Numbered from the stretch's first letter, positions 9,870 to 29,970 are shown. The stretch: DNA of 64,000 bases from Pardosa pseudoannulata (GCA_032207245.1 CM063503.1:104842256-104906255); one strand, 5' to 3'. The notes: a model not told the origin generated them from the letters alone. Program-made: numbers and translations.

Positions 9870-11465
9870 AATGATTTTATCTAGTTATCCAGAAAATGTA
9901 ATTTAAATATTTCTTAACAGTGTTAATAAAATTAATTTTGCAACATTCTTTACTTGTTCTTAAATAATTATATATACGAAATCTTAATATTTCAATTGAA
10001 AATAAATACTCTATTTTATTACAATATTGGATTAATTTTCTTAGATCGACAGCTATAAAATTCTTTTCATAAAATTTTAATTAGGAATATCCACAATCTT
10101 AAAGTCTCTTATTTGTAAATTCTTAATATTTTGAAAGAAAATGTTTAACTGCGGTCTTATTCCGATAATACAATAATGAAAGTATGCAAATTTATCTGCC
10201 GTTGCCTAGAAGCTTAATGAGTTAAACACAAGAGATCCAATAAAAAATTCTAATAATTCAGATTCTTAAGTTTCTTTCCGGAAAGTTCTCCAAAGAAAAA
10301 AATATCAGTAAATGTAGTTCCGTGAAATTAAAGGAAATGTCAACAAATTGTGCTTCAAGCAACACATCAAAACGGATAAAATAAATACCCCCGAGACCTA
10401 TGATTAACAGCAAATAGTATAGTATTTAAACAAATAATTTTTGTTTGTTTAGCACTCAATTTTCTGAGGCCTAATTCTTATTTCACGAGTAATTAATTAT
10501 TTTAATTAAGAAATTTCTTACTGTCAAATATTTTTTAAAGACATCATCTAATAAAATATCTATAAAAATACATATTACCGTTTAAAGCATATTTAAAAAA
10601 ATAATGAGAAAATATTGTATTGTTTTGATTCATCAAAACAGCTTTATTCTTTGGAGTTTTAACATGACTAAAATACTCATAGTCAATAAATTAAATATCT
10701 CTGTAATTCTTTGGAATTTAATGTAATTTACTAAATATTACAGACAAAAGTTTTCTTTCTAATATTGAAAAACGTTATTCTCCACTTTTTTTTCACCAAG
10801 AACACACAATTCTTTGAAGTTTTAACATAAAGCGATTGTTCTTTGTTAATTTAAAGTTCGCATAAAATTAAAAAAAATTCTTTGATTAATAATTATGCAA
10901 GATTAGATTTTAATGAAAACACACAGTATTTCTTTGAAGATTTTAGTACTATTTAACAGTTATTAATGTTGTTGCTTCTTGAACAATTCTAATTAATTAA
11001 ACATATAATTAAATTCTTGCTTTGGTACAGTCGTATTAATTTTTCTTTGACTTACTTTAACATAAAGGACATTTTAAATAACAAAACTAAAGAGAGAGTA
11101 AAAGTTAAACTTTTAAAATAATCTCTAGACAAAACAAGTAATTTATCTTTATTGGAACCGGTTACACAATTTTTCTCCCACGAAACATTTTACAGGATAT
11201 TTTACACTTTTGTTTCAGATTTTTTGTTAGAAGTATTTTAATTTAATATATTTTAGTCTCCGATTTTTTTATACTAGTTACTTTGTTTTATGATAAAAAT
11301 GACAGAAGCTATAAGAAAATTTCACTTATATACTGTATACAAAAGGAATTCCAAATTCAGTATTGACATCACATAATATGTATCTCTCTATTTCCTAACC
11401 CCTCCCTCTCTCTTTGTATATATTCCACTTTTTTCAAGAGTGATTCAACTAATTTGTTACCTCTA
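9870..11465. other. AT-rich spacer with minor short repeats
   Basis: No gene found. It contains a 20-bp near-perfect palindrome (10621-10640, arms TGTTTTGAT/ATCAAAACA) and five dispersed occurrences of an attctttg-like motif between 10646 and 10945. Nothing else is recognisable. Confidence 0.4.
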
Positions 11466-11474
11466 TTTAACATT

Positions 11475-11651
11475 CAGTTTTGGTTTGGTTGGAATTTTGG
11501 AGTTTACGTTTTACACGAGGGCTAAAAATACCTTATCCTACTGATTAAGGCCGATTGCGAATATCTATGACGAACCATAACAGCAGCGGGATTCATATAT
11601 GCAAACTGAGGTACCATAGAGCAACACCCTACCCATTCAACCATCGGTTGG
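11475..11651 (-). mobile_element. tRNA-derived SINE, decayed copy (SINE-A2)
   Basis: Same family and orientation as the copy at 7543-7715: the tggtttggttgg 3' end, the cacgaggg core and the GATTA-AGGCCGATT segment are all recognisable, and the tRNA-like head lies at the right. The B box is eroded. A 9-bp direct repeat, tttaacatt, at 11466-11474 and 11652-11660 marks the target duplication and fixes both ends. Confidence 0.85.
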
Positions 11652-11819
11652 TTTAACATTAATGAATTTAATGCTTAGTGTGGATGTGTAATGCTTAGTA
11701 TATAGTAATGTCGCGTAAGTAGTAGGCTATGTACATTAAACAACTATCACTTTCCTAAAGCATATGTATTTGTTATATCATTCTAGCCTCCTCTAGGAGT
11801 ACATAAAGTGGGCAAAAGC

Positions 11820-13290
11820 ACAGCTTTCAAGATGGTGCAGGCAATCGATTATCAGCTGTTACGGGAAGACACGCAAAGGACGTTATAAAAATCGCTATGA
11901 AATTGAAACAACTTCCGGGGAAAAGAGGAAGATATTCTTGAATTTTTTTGGCATTCTGCCTTGAATTTGAAGTTATTGATGTCCGTGGGATTTTAAGGAT
12001 TATGGGTTGTTCGTCGGATGCCACAGTGACTTCAGATTCATCGATGAAACCACGGAACTCGTTCAGAGACACAATAAAAGCTAAAGCTTCATTATAATTA
12101 AGCTTTGAGGAATTTAACAGTCTACTGGCATTTGAAATAGGGTGTTTTTTGGTACCTCCACTCTGCAGAAGGACTTTTCTAAAGGCGTAGTCTCTATCAT
12201 CTGTGGGAATAAGTAATGATTTTCTTTCCTCAACTTTAAATACAAGTTCTTATATTTATGTTCAGCTCATATTCTTTATGGGGAGGTTTTGGAGAGGTCG
12301 GAATACCTAAGAAAAAATTCGTATTACTCTAATATACCCCAGATAAGTTTGCAGGAACGATTGTATTTTGTTGTCGGCATTTCTTGAATAGATGTTTTCT
12401 CTCTATCGACTTCAACTGCCGTTTTCGTTATGTACTGAACTAATTATTTGTTACAATTACAAGAGAAATTGCATTTCTAGAGATAGGCATATAACTTAAA
12501 TTCCTGTAATTTTCTAAATTTAAATCATCTAAATATTTATCCTAAGTTTTAGACAGTACATAAATATCCTTCAATTATCAAAGTAAAATTCAACAACGTC
12601 ATCCAAAAGTCCCTTTGTCGCAATCTTCGAAATTACTTCGATTTAGTGTTACCCATTCATTACATTAATCATGGACATTGATTTAAAGAACACATTATTT
12701 TAGTCTTCTATTGGCTAGGAACTCATCCAACTCTTTCTTTAGCCCTTTCTTTTATCTGTGGAAATGATACTATAATATAATGATAAGTGGAATAATAATA
12801 CGTGGATGGGGTGGGGATAAGCGTAAATATGTAATATTGGATATTGTGACATTCCCTTGATGATAGACATCTGCATAATAACCAAATAACTTATTTAAAC
12901 ATGCTTTTTGTTCATCAGATATTTGTTTTACTTCAGTTTCTCTTAACAAAGAAGTGTTAACGTCTGGAATATATTCCGGACACTCAGATGACCTAAACTA
13001 ATTATCACTAAAATTTAAATTCAGTCTCAGATTATCACGGTATTGTCACATATTATTTGGTTAGTGTGCATTAATTCCAAGCAAATCGGAACTACCATCC
13101 TTCAATTCTAGTTTTTACTTCGGTTATATATATTTCTTTTCCGTTTTCAAGACCATTTAGTTTTTCAAATTGTGTTCCCCTCTCTTGCAATATGCGAAAT
13201 AAACAGTTCTGAAGCTACGATGTGACTGAATACATAATCAGAGCAAACAATCCTATTTACTCCGTTGATTTTAACACAACAATATTGTAA
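11820..13290 (-). pseudogene. Ty3/Gypsy retrotransposon pol relic (RT-RNase H)
   Basis: Minus-strand translation, switching frames at several indels, gives pieces of a Gypsy polyprotein in the correct order. About 12980-12690 holds the region just ahead of the RT (EQKACLNKLF and a YADV-like box). The RT active-site box reads LDDVV at about 12593-12613, with both aspartates kept. Next comes a connection region (EKTSIQEMP near 12400) and then RNase H, where the 81-codon frame at 11827-12072 includes SLNEFRGFIDESEVTVASDE. A weak protease-like piece may lie at 13170-13290. Numerous stops and frameshifts make it inactive. No integrase or LTR was found, so only the middle of the element survives. 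Confidence 0.75.
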
Positions 13291-16270
13291 AGGGTTAAAG
13301 AAATCTTCGAATGTTTTAGTATATAATCTATATTCTCCTGTTGTAAAATACGACAAGCAGGAAAGGTCAGGTTATTGGATTCAAGTAGAATAAATGTTTT
13401 GATGATAATAAACAAGTTTGTGTATAGACATCTGTGGTAAACAGGGAAATATATCTTCATGAAACGGTTAACATTTCACTCCGTGCAGTATGGTATAGTA
13501 AAAGTTGCATACGAATATTTACGTATTAGTATGTAGGTATTTATATTAAATTCCTTTTGGAATCAAATAATTTTCTATGGATAAATTTGAATCATATAAG
13601 CACCCTTTAAAATATAATTGCTGAAATTAAATACTTTACCATTACCATCAGTCGTTTCATTACATACAAGTGCTTTATAAACTAAATTAGGGTATTAAAG
13701 ACTGCGTTTTCAAATACACGTTTTTACAATTTATACCCATCTCATAAGGATAGACAATTGAAGATTTTCCTGATCAGTAAATTAAGTAAAATTTGGAAAT
13801 AACTGATGCCGAAAAGCCATTCAGGAATACCCGATGCTATGACGCTATTGAAAAATTAGAAATGGTATTATCTTATTGGACAATTTTAAATTTACACATT
13901 TAATAACAATTTTCATGCCAGACATTAACAATGTAATAAACATCTACAAATCTTTGACACAAAATTATAATTGCTTTTAAATTAGATAGTGAATGTATTA
14001 ATTTAAAATTTTCAGTGTAGCTAGATAATATAACTATAGGCTGTAAAATGAGTTTATTTATATAAATTAAAATATTATTCATATTTTTAAAATAAGCATT
14101 TTATTTATTGAGTCTACCTATGTTCAGCCTTCGGAACATTTCTCATATTTGTGAATACATACTGATATCTTATAGAAACATAACGCATACATGTTCGATA
14201 TAATAAAAAATATTTTATAAAATAAAACGTATTATCATTATTAAAAATCAAAGATTGAATATAATTGAGCAAGTAATGGAACATAATTTATACAAAACAA
14301 AATACACTTAATTTTTATTAATAATTTCTTAATTTATATTTATAAAGCTTCACTGCTAAATCTTGAATGTTATGTCTAAAATATTTTTACGGTAAATGGG
14401 AGTTCAAATTATAATTAAAATTATAAAACTGTAATTTTAGTGTTATATTAATTTTGAATTTTAAATTTCTGTTTTGTAAGAAAATTTGAAGACTAAATAC
14501 TTAAAAAGCAATCAAATTTAACTTATACCTACCTAATATTTTTCAGACAGACAGCATAAAGAATACCTTAGAAATCATTCTATGTAAATGTATGTAAATG
14601 TATGATATACAAAATTGAAACAGAAATTTCAATAGGTCATCTGAAAATTGTGCTTATCTTCTACATTATAGTAAATACTTTTTCCACGTGAAAAATCTTG
14701 GTTTCAATCAGAATAAAATGCTCTGTCTAGTTATATATATATAAAAAATTATTTTTTCAGCTAATGTATTTTATTCTTGTAAGAATGACAACTATAAAGA
14801 AACTCAAAATAGCTGCATAGAAAATTGAATATTTTGACTGAAAGTTAAATAAATTGTTAAAAAAAGAATTCAAATCTTAGAATAAATTTATCCCCAAAAT
14901 TTTGAACTTACCAACATATCTTTAAAATTGAGATTCCCATTGCCTTATAAATGTTTATTTCAAACATATCTTTCGGTAGAATATCCTGATGAACAAAGTA
15001 AACATTGCAAATAGTTAGATTAAAAGCGTAATTGACCTGTGTCTCGGCAAAAATGAATAAAAAGACTTGTTTTTTCCCTAGAAATTAGTTATAAATAAGA
15101 TTGTATCCGATACAGAGATAGTATTAAATTTCATTTTTATGAATGTTTTGAATTTCTCCTACGATTGTTTAAGAAATATATCAAAATTTTAATCCAAAGA
15201 GAGCGTTTTTAAATTTAAAATCTGTCGCACATAATGGATACAACTTGCATTCTTCTTTCAAATCCCCAAAAAGAAATAAGTCAAGATGCAAATGAGTTTC
15301 ACTAGTGATACAAAATGTCTGGGCAAGAAACTTTCAGGAATTAAATTACAGAAAGTATTAAGAAAAACTTTAAAAATGCATGGAACATATGAATATGAGT
15401 TTGCCGACAAAAGAGGAAGTTTTTCTATTCCATGATATATCTTGCTACAGAAGGCAATATGAATAAGAAAATACAATATTAAAAAAAACTTTATTGGAAA
15501 AAAATCCCATAAACTTTTAAGAATAATTTTCTTTCAAATAAGTATTGCGATATAACTTCTTTTCTGGTTTTCAAAAACAGAATTAAAAAAAGCAGCTTGA
15601 CTGTATTTATAAAGTATTTTCAAAGCCCTAAAATTTCTTTCAATGCTTTAAACGCGAAAGAGTTTAAAAAATTCTTAACTTAGGTATGCTATGAATTGAA
15701 GTTTATGTATTCGTAAATCCCTAGGATATTTCTGAATGCTAAACCTTGATCCTGTTCATATTATATAGAAATATTTTTTAAAAGTCATACATACTTTTCT
15801 TTAGTTTTTAGTATAAGAGATAGCAATATTATAAAATATTGAAACTGTTAAAAATTAAAGCAATTCATTATACACTTTGTTTTTGCTTTAAACGAAACGT
15901 AATTTTTATGCCTCATAAACGCTCTTTAAATAATGTATGTTTTCTTCATAATAAATGTTATCTCATAAGTTAAGCATTTTCAAACATTTTGACTAATGCA
16001 AGTCATAAATCCAAGGTTGTCAAGAATGAATTATTTTATGGCAGATATAATAAACAATAACAAATATGTAGTTTAATTTTTATAGTTAAATAACAATATT
16101 TTCCCTATCTTGAAACATATGACACCTTCGGCTTTCATTGTTTGTTCAAAAGTGTAATTTATTAGTTCATAAACTTTCGGATTATATCATACAGCTAATA
16201 TATAAATGAGATCAAATTATTATGTTACATTATTGTTTATTTCAAATTTTAGATACATTAATATATTGTA
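13291..16270. other. AT-rich spacer, nothing recognised
   Basis: Only chance-length frames and homopolymer runs are visible. There is a short tandem atgtaaatgt duplication near 14583 and no other repeat or gene signal. Confidence 0.4.
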
Positions 16271-16273
16271 TGT

Positions 16274-16335
16274 GGGACACGTACTAGTACGTTTTCTTAC
16301 GATTGATACGTGAGTTCGGGTCACGTACTTGTACG
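16274..16335. repeat. 44-bp-spaced direct repeat containing a 14-bp palindrome
   Basis: gggacacgtactagtacg (16274-16291) recurs as gggtcacgtacttgtacg (16318-16335) with two differences. The first copy contains the perfect palindrome ACGTACTAGTACGT (16279-16292). The block is GC-richer than its surroundings. On the minus strand its right edge reads CTAACCC, which resembles a decayed piggyBac TTAA-CCC end followed by a subterminal hairpin, as in the element at 9331. No second end was found. Confidence 0.6.
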
Positions 16336-16555
16336 GGTTAGTGTAACAACATGGTTTGTTTGTGGGTACAAAAATTACGGTAAATACAGGAAACCGAAAC
16401 CGAATATTTTTGTCTACTACATATATTCTGGAACAATTTAGACAAAAACTAGTTTTTATATTAGTCGATGCGGAACCACAGTACAGGAAGGTTGATTAAA
16501 AATATCAGTTTAGATATAAAATTAACTTTTTATTTACAGTTGCGAAAAGGAAATT

Positions 16556-19731
<3,176 letters not shown>

Positions 19732-20049
19732 TTAAGTGTCTGTAAGCAATGATTGTGAATATATATTGTTAAATTTTATAAATAGTAACTTTTGGTAAAT
19801 AGTAATAAAACCATTATATACCATAATGAGACTGAGATCAATCGTTGCATTAGTGTATCGTTTCAAGGGAACTTTTTTATAATAATAAAATAAATGAAAA
19901 AGACCCACGCTCGCGTAAGATTTTAGGATAATCCGGTCAGGCGAAAGCATTTTTGAACTATTTGATGAGCTTGCTAACACATAAGTTTCAATCAGGGCAT
20001 GGACTTTGAAATGGTGAACACACTCTACGCGTGTCTCCGCCACGAACAA
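19732..20049 (-). other. Unassigned 105-codon open frame
   Basis: An ATG-started frame of 105 residues whose first 55 residues lie in a locally GC-richer patch (19900-20050). No domain, signal peptide or repeat is recognisable, and the second half has the composition expected of AT-rich noncoding DNA. A frame of this length is expected about once by chance in a window like this. It could be a host exon, but no supporting splice or promoter signal is clear. Confidence 0.15.
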
Positions 20050-20166
20050 TGAAAATGGCGCAGGTTTTGCTTTTAGAAGAAACGATGATTTAATAAACTT
20101 ATTATTATGAAGAAAGACTGTTTTCCATTCGCCTTAACTCTAGATCCTGACACGACATGACACGAT

Positions 20167-20185
20167 ACACACACACACACACACA
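20167..20185. repeat. Short (CA)n microsatellite
   Basis: An uninterrupted CA dinucleotide run directly after a short ACACGA duplication. Confidence 0.85.
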
Positions 20186-20941
20186 TTGCATTATTTATGT
20201 TTAATTGGCAAATTTGAATTAGCATATTTGTTTATTAAAAAAAATCACATTCCGGTAGAGGAAAAACATTTTTAGACTTTTGTCTTGGTATCAAAACAGA
20301 TATATCCATTAATATTTAGATTCTGATGTAATTTAATGATCTGAAGAAATTTTTATCATAACATTTATATAGAGGAAATTTATAAAATTCTCTTATACAT
20401 TTAACTAAAACCATTATTTCAGTTATCTGTAAACATTTGTAAATCACTTTTATATAGATTATGGGATTGTATATCATGGAAATCGGAAATATTTCATGTA
20501 TCTAGGTATTTCAGCACTGAAAGACAGGTCTGATTGTAATAAGATGATTTCTGTAATCATATTACCCTGAATTTAAAGTTTTATATCTTTCTACATATAT
20601 AATGTTAGGTTGGTTAGATATTTTCAGTCTGAGGCTCAAGGTATCTGTACTAGAGGATAATTTGTTTTGAACCGTTAGTAAAATTTTAATTCTAGAACCA
20701 AACTTCACTTGTTAGGCTCGGTAGATGTTAGCGGACGTACAAGCTAACAGAACAAGAACAAAATTTCATTTACACAGTTTGCATAAAACATTTATACCTT
20801 TGTCTCATTTACAGAGAAAGATTACACTTTATTACTGTTTTTTCGAAGCATTGCTTATTCCTACAACACATCATTCTGTGTAGTTCCCCTATTCCCGCTC
20901 GTGCTTGATTCATATTCCGTCGAATTGCTATTTTGTTGAAA

Positions 20942-21113
20942 TTCATTTCGAGAGCTATGGTCTACTGGTTTTCTCATGATGGGTAATGAGGTCGGGACCT
21001 ACTGTTTAGAGCCGATATTGAACGGCTAGGATCATCCATACCAGCAGCGGGATTTGAACCCACAAATGCCGGTACGGAAGAGCAGAACTTTTCCATTCGA
21101 ACGTAGTTCGGCC
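20942..21113 (-). mobile_element. tRNA-derived SINE (SINE-A3)
   Basis: Recognisable by the GGTCGGGACCTACTGTTTAGAGCCGAT body and, on the minus strand, the B box ggttcaaatcc (complement near 21050-21061, with one change from the best copy). The 3' GGTTTGG end is lost or mutated. A 12-bp direct repeat, attttgttgaaa, at 20930-20941 and 21114-21125 flanks it exactly. It has the same orientation as the other four copies. Confidence 0.88.
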
Positions 21114-21125
21114 ATTTTGTTGAAA

Positions 21126-22727
21126 AAAAAACCTATGAATGAACATTACATTTTCTTTCTTAATTTAATTAATTATCCATCATAATGTCATAAGAAATTC
21201 TAAGTTGTTTCTATATTATGTCAAATTCAAGTTTATTAGTTTCAGCGTTAGTTATAAATTTACTTTAATGTCTTGCTTGTAAAAATTATGTAGTAGTTAG
21301 TGAAATTAAAAGGGTTTTATGAAAATTTACAAAGAGTTTATAAAGTGTCAATTTAAAATTTAAATGTACAATTTAAAAAAAAATAGAAATGTATTTTCAA
21401 ATTATTACAGGGTCTGGAATGAACATTAAGAAAGAATACAAAACAAACAGTATGAGATGGTCTGAATTGATACGATTCTTGACTACATTGCATGCAAGAA
21501 TTATTAATTTATAAACTTTAAATTTCGTGATGTAAATATTGTCTTTTTTAATGAATTAAAATAACGCTTAAGGAAATAGTTTAGGAAATTTACATGAAAA
21601 GCGAAGGTGAAGTCAAAAATTATTTCTTTCACTGATGTACTGAAATGAAGTTGACATTTTTCTCTTGTGATGACATAAAATAATTATCTATCAGAGCAAA
21701 AATGCGTTCGTTTTTTTTTCCTATGCATAAAAATAACTAATTATTTTAGATATTTTTGTTAGAATAATAGTTTAGATGTATACATAAAATGATTTTTATT
21801 TCTTAAATTAGTCTTATAAAGGAAAAAGGTAAGAAAATACACTTCTGAAAAATATTAAGTGCCTCCCCTCTACCATGCTTTCACCCCCTATTTCTTTCTG
21901 TTATACACCTATACACATCAAGTCATTTATAAATTTAATGTTCATTTTCTTTTAATAGATTGAGAGCCAAACATTTCTGATAACGATATAGATTCTTCTG
22001 TGTTGCCATTTATTTTTCCAATTTATTTCCAATACCATGTTTTTTAATTTGTAAAAGACCCTTCCTTTTTTATTGCTACTTTTAGATAGAGAATGAAATA
22101 CTGCTCAAGATAACACCAATTTATTTCAAAATTTTCATACAATACACAAGCATTTTTTAAAATTAAGTTCAAGCAAGTGATTATTCTTTTTACAGCGTGA
22201 TATCTTGCCGCCAATTCAGTTTTATAAAAAATTAATCTAAACTATTATATTCCTGTTGCAAAACTATGTTTATTCGTAGGTTGATGCTGTAAACTTTCGG
22301 AGTTATGAGGAAAAAAAGAGGAATTGCCATGTTAGAAATGAAATATCTATATCTTATTTAATATTCTAGCTGTGTTTCTAAAAAGTCAAGAAAACATAAC
22401 TCATAGTCAGATAGGGGTTAAGCAAAGTGTAAAAACCCTTTTCTGCTATTTATGGTACAATATGATAAAAAATATAGTTATCTTTTCAATTGATTAGGTG
22501 GTCGCCTAAAAGCAAAATTCACAGAATTTTTTCTAGAATGTATGCATTTATGTATTTTTCTTTACAGGTACAATATAAATTAGCAAATATCTAAAAGTTT
22601 TTTTAACTTTAAAAAAAATCAAAGTGGCTAATTTCGTTTTTAAGTGCATATATGCATAAGCTCATTGATAAGCGAGTATGTACGCTCATAAAAATACTTT
22701 TTCATGTAATAAACCAGTTTTTCGGTA
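21126..22727. other. AT-rich spacer, nothing recognised
   Basis: No gene or element was found. Short runs of A and T dominate. Confidence 0.4.
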
Positions 22728-23042
22728 GCTGAATACGGAATTAGTTAGGGAAAAGCTGGAAATTATTTTAATCAATTCAGATTATGTCTATAATGAACAT
22801 ATGAATTTTATCGTCCAACAAGGTTAGCATTAACATTTGTTTGCAGATTCACACTTGAAAAAAATGGGGGAGGGGTATGAAAAAGAACAATATCTCAATA
22901 TCAATTAATACCTGCTTTTTAAAGAAAGTTTCACAGTTGTAATAGAATACTAATTATGGACGAAAAGGCTGAATACGGAATTTGGGGAAAGCTAGAAAGG
23001 GTTTTAATTCCTTTAGTTTAGGTCTGTAATGAACATACTAGG
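22728..23042. repeat. Pair of diverged direct repeats about 240 bp apart
   Basis: A unit of about 75 bp starting gctgaatacggaa at 22728 recurs at 22968. Both copies share the order gctgaatacggaa, ggaaagct, ttttaat and taatgaacat. A 27-bp core of the first copy (ttagggaaaagctggaaatt-like) also appears inverted at 23721-23747. The family identity is unknown. It may be a decayed local duplication or an old short interspersed element. Confidence 0.6.
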
Positions 23043-23360
23043 TTTCCCCCTCCTGCTAGGTGAGTTTTAGCTGCTGTGTGCATATTTATATCCAAAAACC
23101 GTCATTTTTCTTTTAAAATAAAACAATAATATTTCAGAAACAACTAACGCTATAAAAAAGTGCCAATGTAAAAATTGTAGAGCTTAAAATTCTGAATAAA
23201 ATGAGCATCTACACATACTATATTAAGCTGACAGCCCTATTTTAATGTTTTGCTTTTTGCTGAAAAAGAGCTTCAAGCCGAAACACACCAAAATAACAGA
23301 ACCTTCTATTTCTTGTTATATTATATATCATTATAATATATTTATATATATTTATATATA

Positions 23361-23382
23361 TTTAAAATTTTGGGATATATTT

Positions 23383-23452
<70 letters not shown>

Positions 23453-23570
23453 CATATTTTGGGATATATTTATATACATATTTCATAGTTTGGGATATAT
23501 TTATATATATTTCATACTTTGGGATATATTTATATATATTTAACATTTTGGGAAGTATTTATAAGTATTT
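23361..23570. repeat. 30-bp minisatellite with an (AT)n array inside one unit
   Basis: Five imperfect units with the core TTTGGGATATATTTATA follow each other. The unit starting near 23362 is split from the rest by an AT/ACAT array (about 23384-23450); the next units start near 23451, 23482, 23511 and 23541. The last unit has drifted to TTTTGGGAAGTATTTATA. The arrangement suggests that the AT tract expanded from the TATATTTATA part of one minisatellite unit. Confidence 0.8.
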
Positions 23571-23927
23571 AATATTTATAAGATAGCCTTCGTAACATGA
23601 ATGAAGGATATTAACCTCAAGAAGAATCAAAGACAACCACCAAAGATACAGACTCGCGAATTAGCATTTATCTAAGATTTGACACAAATTAGTTTCTTTT
23701 AATTCAAATTCAATCTCTTCAAAATAATTTCCAGCTTTCCCTAATTATTTCCAATTCAGGTAACTATTAATTAATTATTATATTTTTTATTTCCTATTTC
23801 ATTCCGATTCGGATAACTTTTACCATCCAACTACTCGGATAAGATGTTACCTATATTAAATCAAAATATTGTTTTTCTTTAAAAACTCAACATAAAAACT
23901 TGAAATAACCCCATGAACACGGTAAAA

Positions 23928-28650
<4,723 letters not shown>

Positions 28651-28664
28651 ATTATAAAATACCA

Positions 28665-29339
28665 TGTAACATCCTGCGGGTTGCAGCCAACCTCCCGTAC
28701 GGGTGGCGTAGGCATTGAGCGTGACCCCGGGAACACAAATCGCCCAACATGCGCCTAATCATAACGATTAACTTTATTTAAAATACACAAAGAAAGTTAC
28801 AAATTGCATAAAAAAGAGAAAGAAATTATTAGTTAAAAATAATAATATAAAAAAGGAATAATAATAGCAATAATAAAGTAGAAATAAAAATAACACAAAC
28901 TACATTAGGCTACGAGATCTGGGAATGACCCCAGTTACAAGTCTGTTGGGAATACAGTGAGTAATACTATGAGGGGGGTGCTCTCTCAGGAATCCTGCCC
29001 ATGCTCTACGCTCCTATCTGCTCATGTACGGGTTAAAAATGGCAGTTTGCTTAAATAAATTTTAGGACTAAATTTTTCCAGAAAAGAACATTGCTTATGG
29101 TAAAACATTGATAACATCTTCTTTACAATTACACTGGAGCCAACAGATTTACAATGTCTGATATACAATCAAGGTGTCATTAACCAAATTACAAGGGTAG
29201 TTGCCTTCCTGGCCAAAATCTTGCTGCTCATCTGCACCGCCCACAGACTACCGCGACCCGGTCTTGGTGGACGTGCTTGCATTGACTGGGTGAGCTTGCA
29301 ATATCACTAATAGTGCATTGCCGTACCTTCCTCTCCGCA
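28665..29339. mobile_element. Inserted element with 14-bp target duplication, TG...CA ends
   Basis: The 14-bp sequence attataaaatacca lies at 28651-28664 and again at 29340-29353, directly flanking a 675-bp insert that begins TGTAACATCC and ends CTCCGCA. The insert has GC-rich ends (28665-28760 and 28920-29339) around an AT-rich middle and no open frame. TG...CA ends suggest a solo LTR, but LTR integrases make 4-6 bp duplications. A 14-bp duplication fits target-primed insertion (LINE or SINE type), yet there is no poly(A) tail and no tRNA-like promoter. It sits at the C-terminal end of the mariner relic. The family is unresolved. Confidence 0.75.
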
Positions 29340-29970
29340 ATTATAAAATACCATAGAAGCGGAATACCGTCCAGAAGGTTTTTTTAAATCTAATCTTCAG
29401 ATAATCTAATCCCCAAGAGGTACAAACTCACGGCAACCGATCCTCCGAGTGACAACCGATTTCCTGAGCGAGAATAGTCTATCTTTTAATTTCTCATTCA
29501 ATCCCTCGAGTCGAGAGGTCGTCGACGTATTTCAGTTATCCTTTTATCTTTTTACTTTACTCAAATATCTATGCTTCCTCCCCAGTGATAACATTTTGCA
29601 AAAACTGTTAAAAATTTTCATACTTTTTCAAAACAGCTTGATAAACCTTCACTCGGAAAGAGTTGTAGTTTTCAGAAAATATTCTTGGGACAATCCTCTA
29701 GCAAATCCTTGGATACAAACTCGTAAATGACAGTGATTGTAGAATTTAATAAGATCGACACTAAACGAAAACTCATTTGATAGTCTGTTTACAATAGTTC
29801 TTTCACAAGAGTAACATTTTTTAAGGTTACATCGTTTAAGGTGGATGATTTCCGTCCAGCTCAAAATTACGAGTCGTCGTTTTTACAATCTTCTAAAAAT
29901 GTGTTTTGAAATCTGTAGTCTTGTTTTTAGGGTTTTGAATAATTTGGAAACTTTCTGCCACAAGATAAAT
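29340..29970 (-). pseudogene. mariner-type transposase relic, copy 1
   Basis: On the minus strand the pieces of a mariner (IS630/Tc1/mariner superfamily) transposase appear in order, spread over the three frames. The N-terminal half includes AGRKSSTLND at 29826-29862 and NRLSNEFSFSV near 29760-29795, both in the helix-turn-helix and linker region. Next comes RIVPRIF near 29690, then LQNVITGEEA*IF (about 29563-29600), which contains the first catalytic aspartate position (TGDE in active members, here TGEE). REFVPLG follows at 29412-29432 and LLDGI near 29365. Several stops and frameshifts make it inactive. The C-terminal catalytic part is missing after 29340, where the insertion with the 14-bp duplication begins. 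No terminal inverted repeats were found. Confidence 0.8.

Noticed and set aside
10276..10288. TTCnnGAAnnTTC, a textbook heat-shock element
   Set aside because: One such site is expected about every 130 kb on both strands by chance, and no gene or promoter lies nearby.
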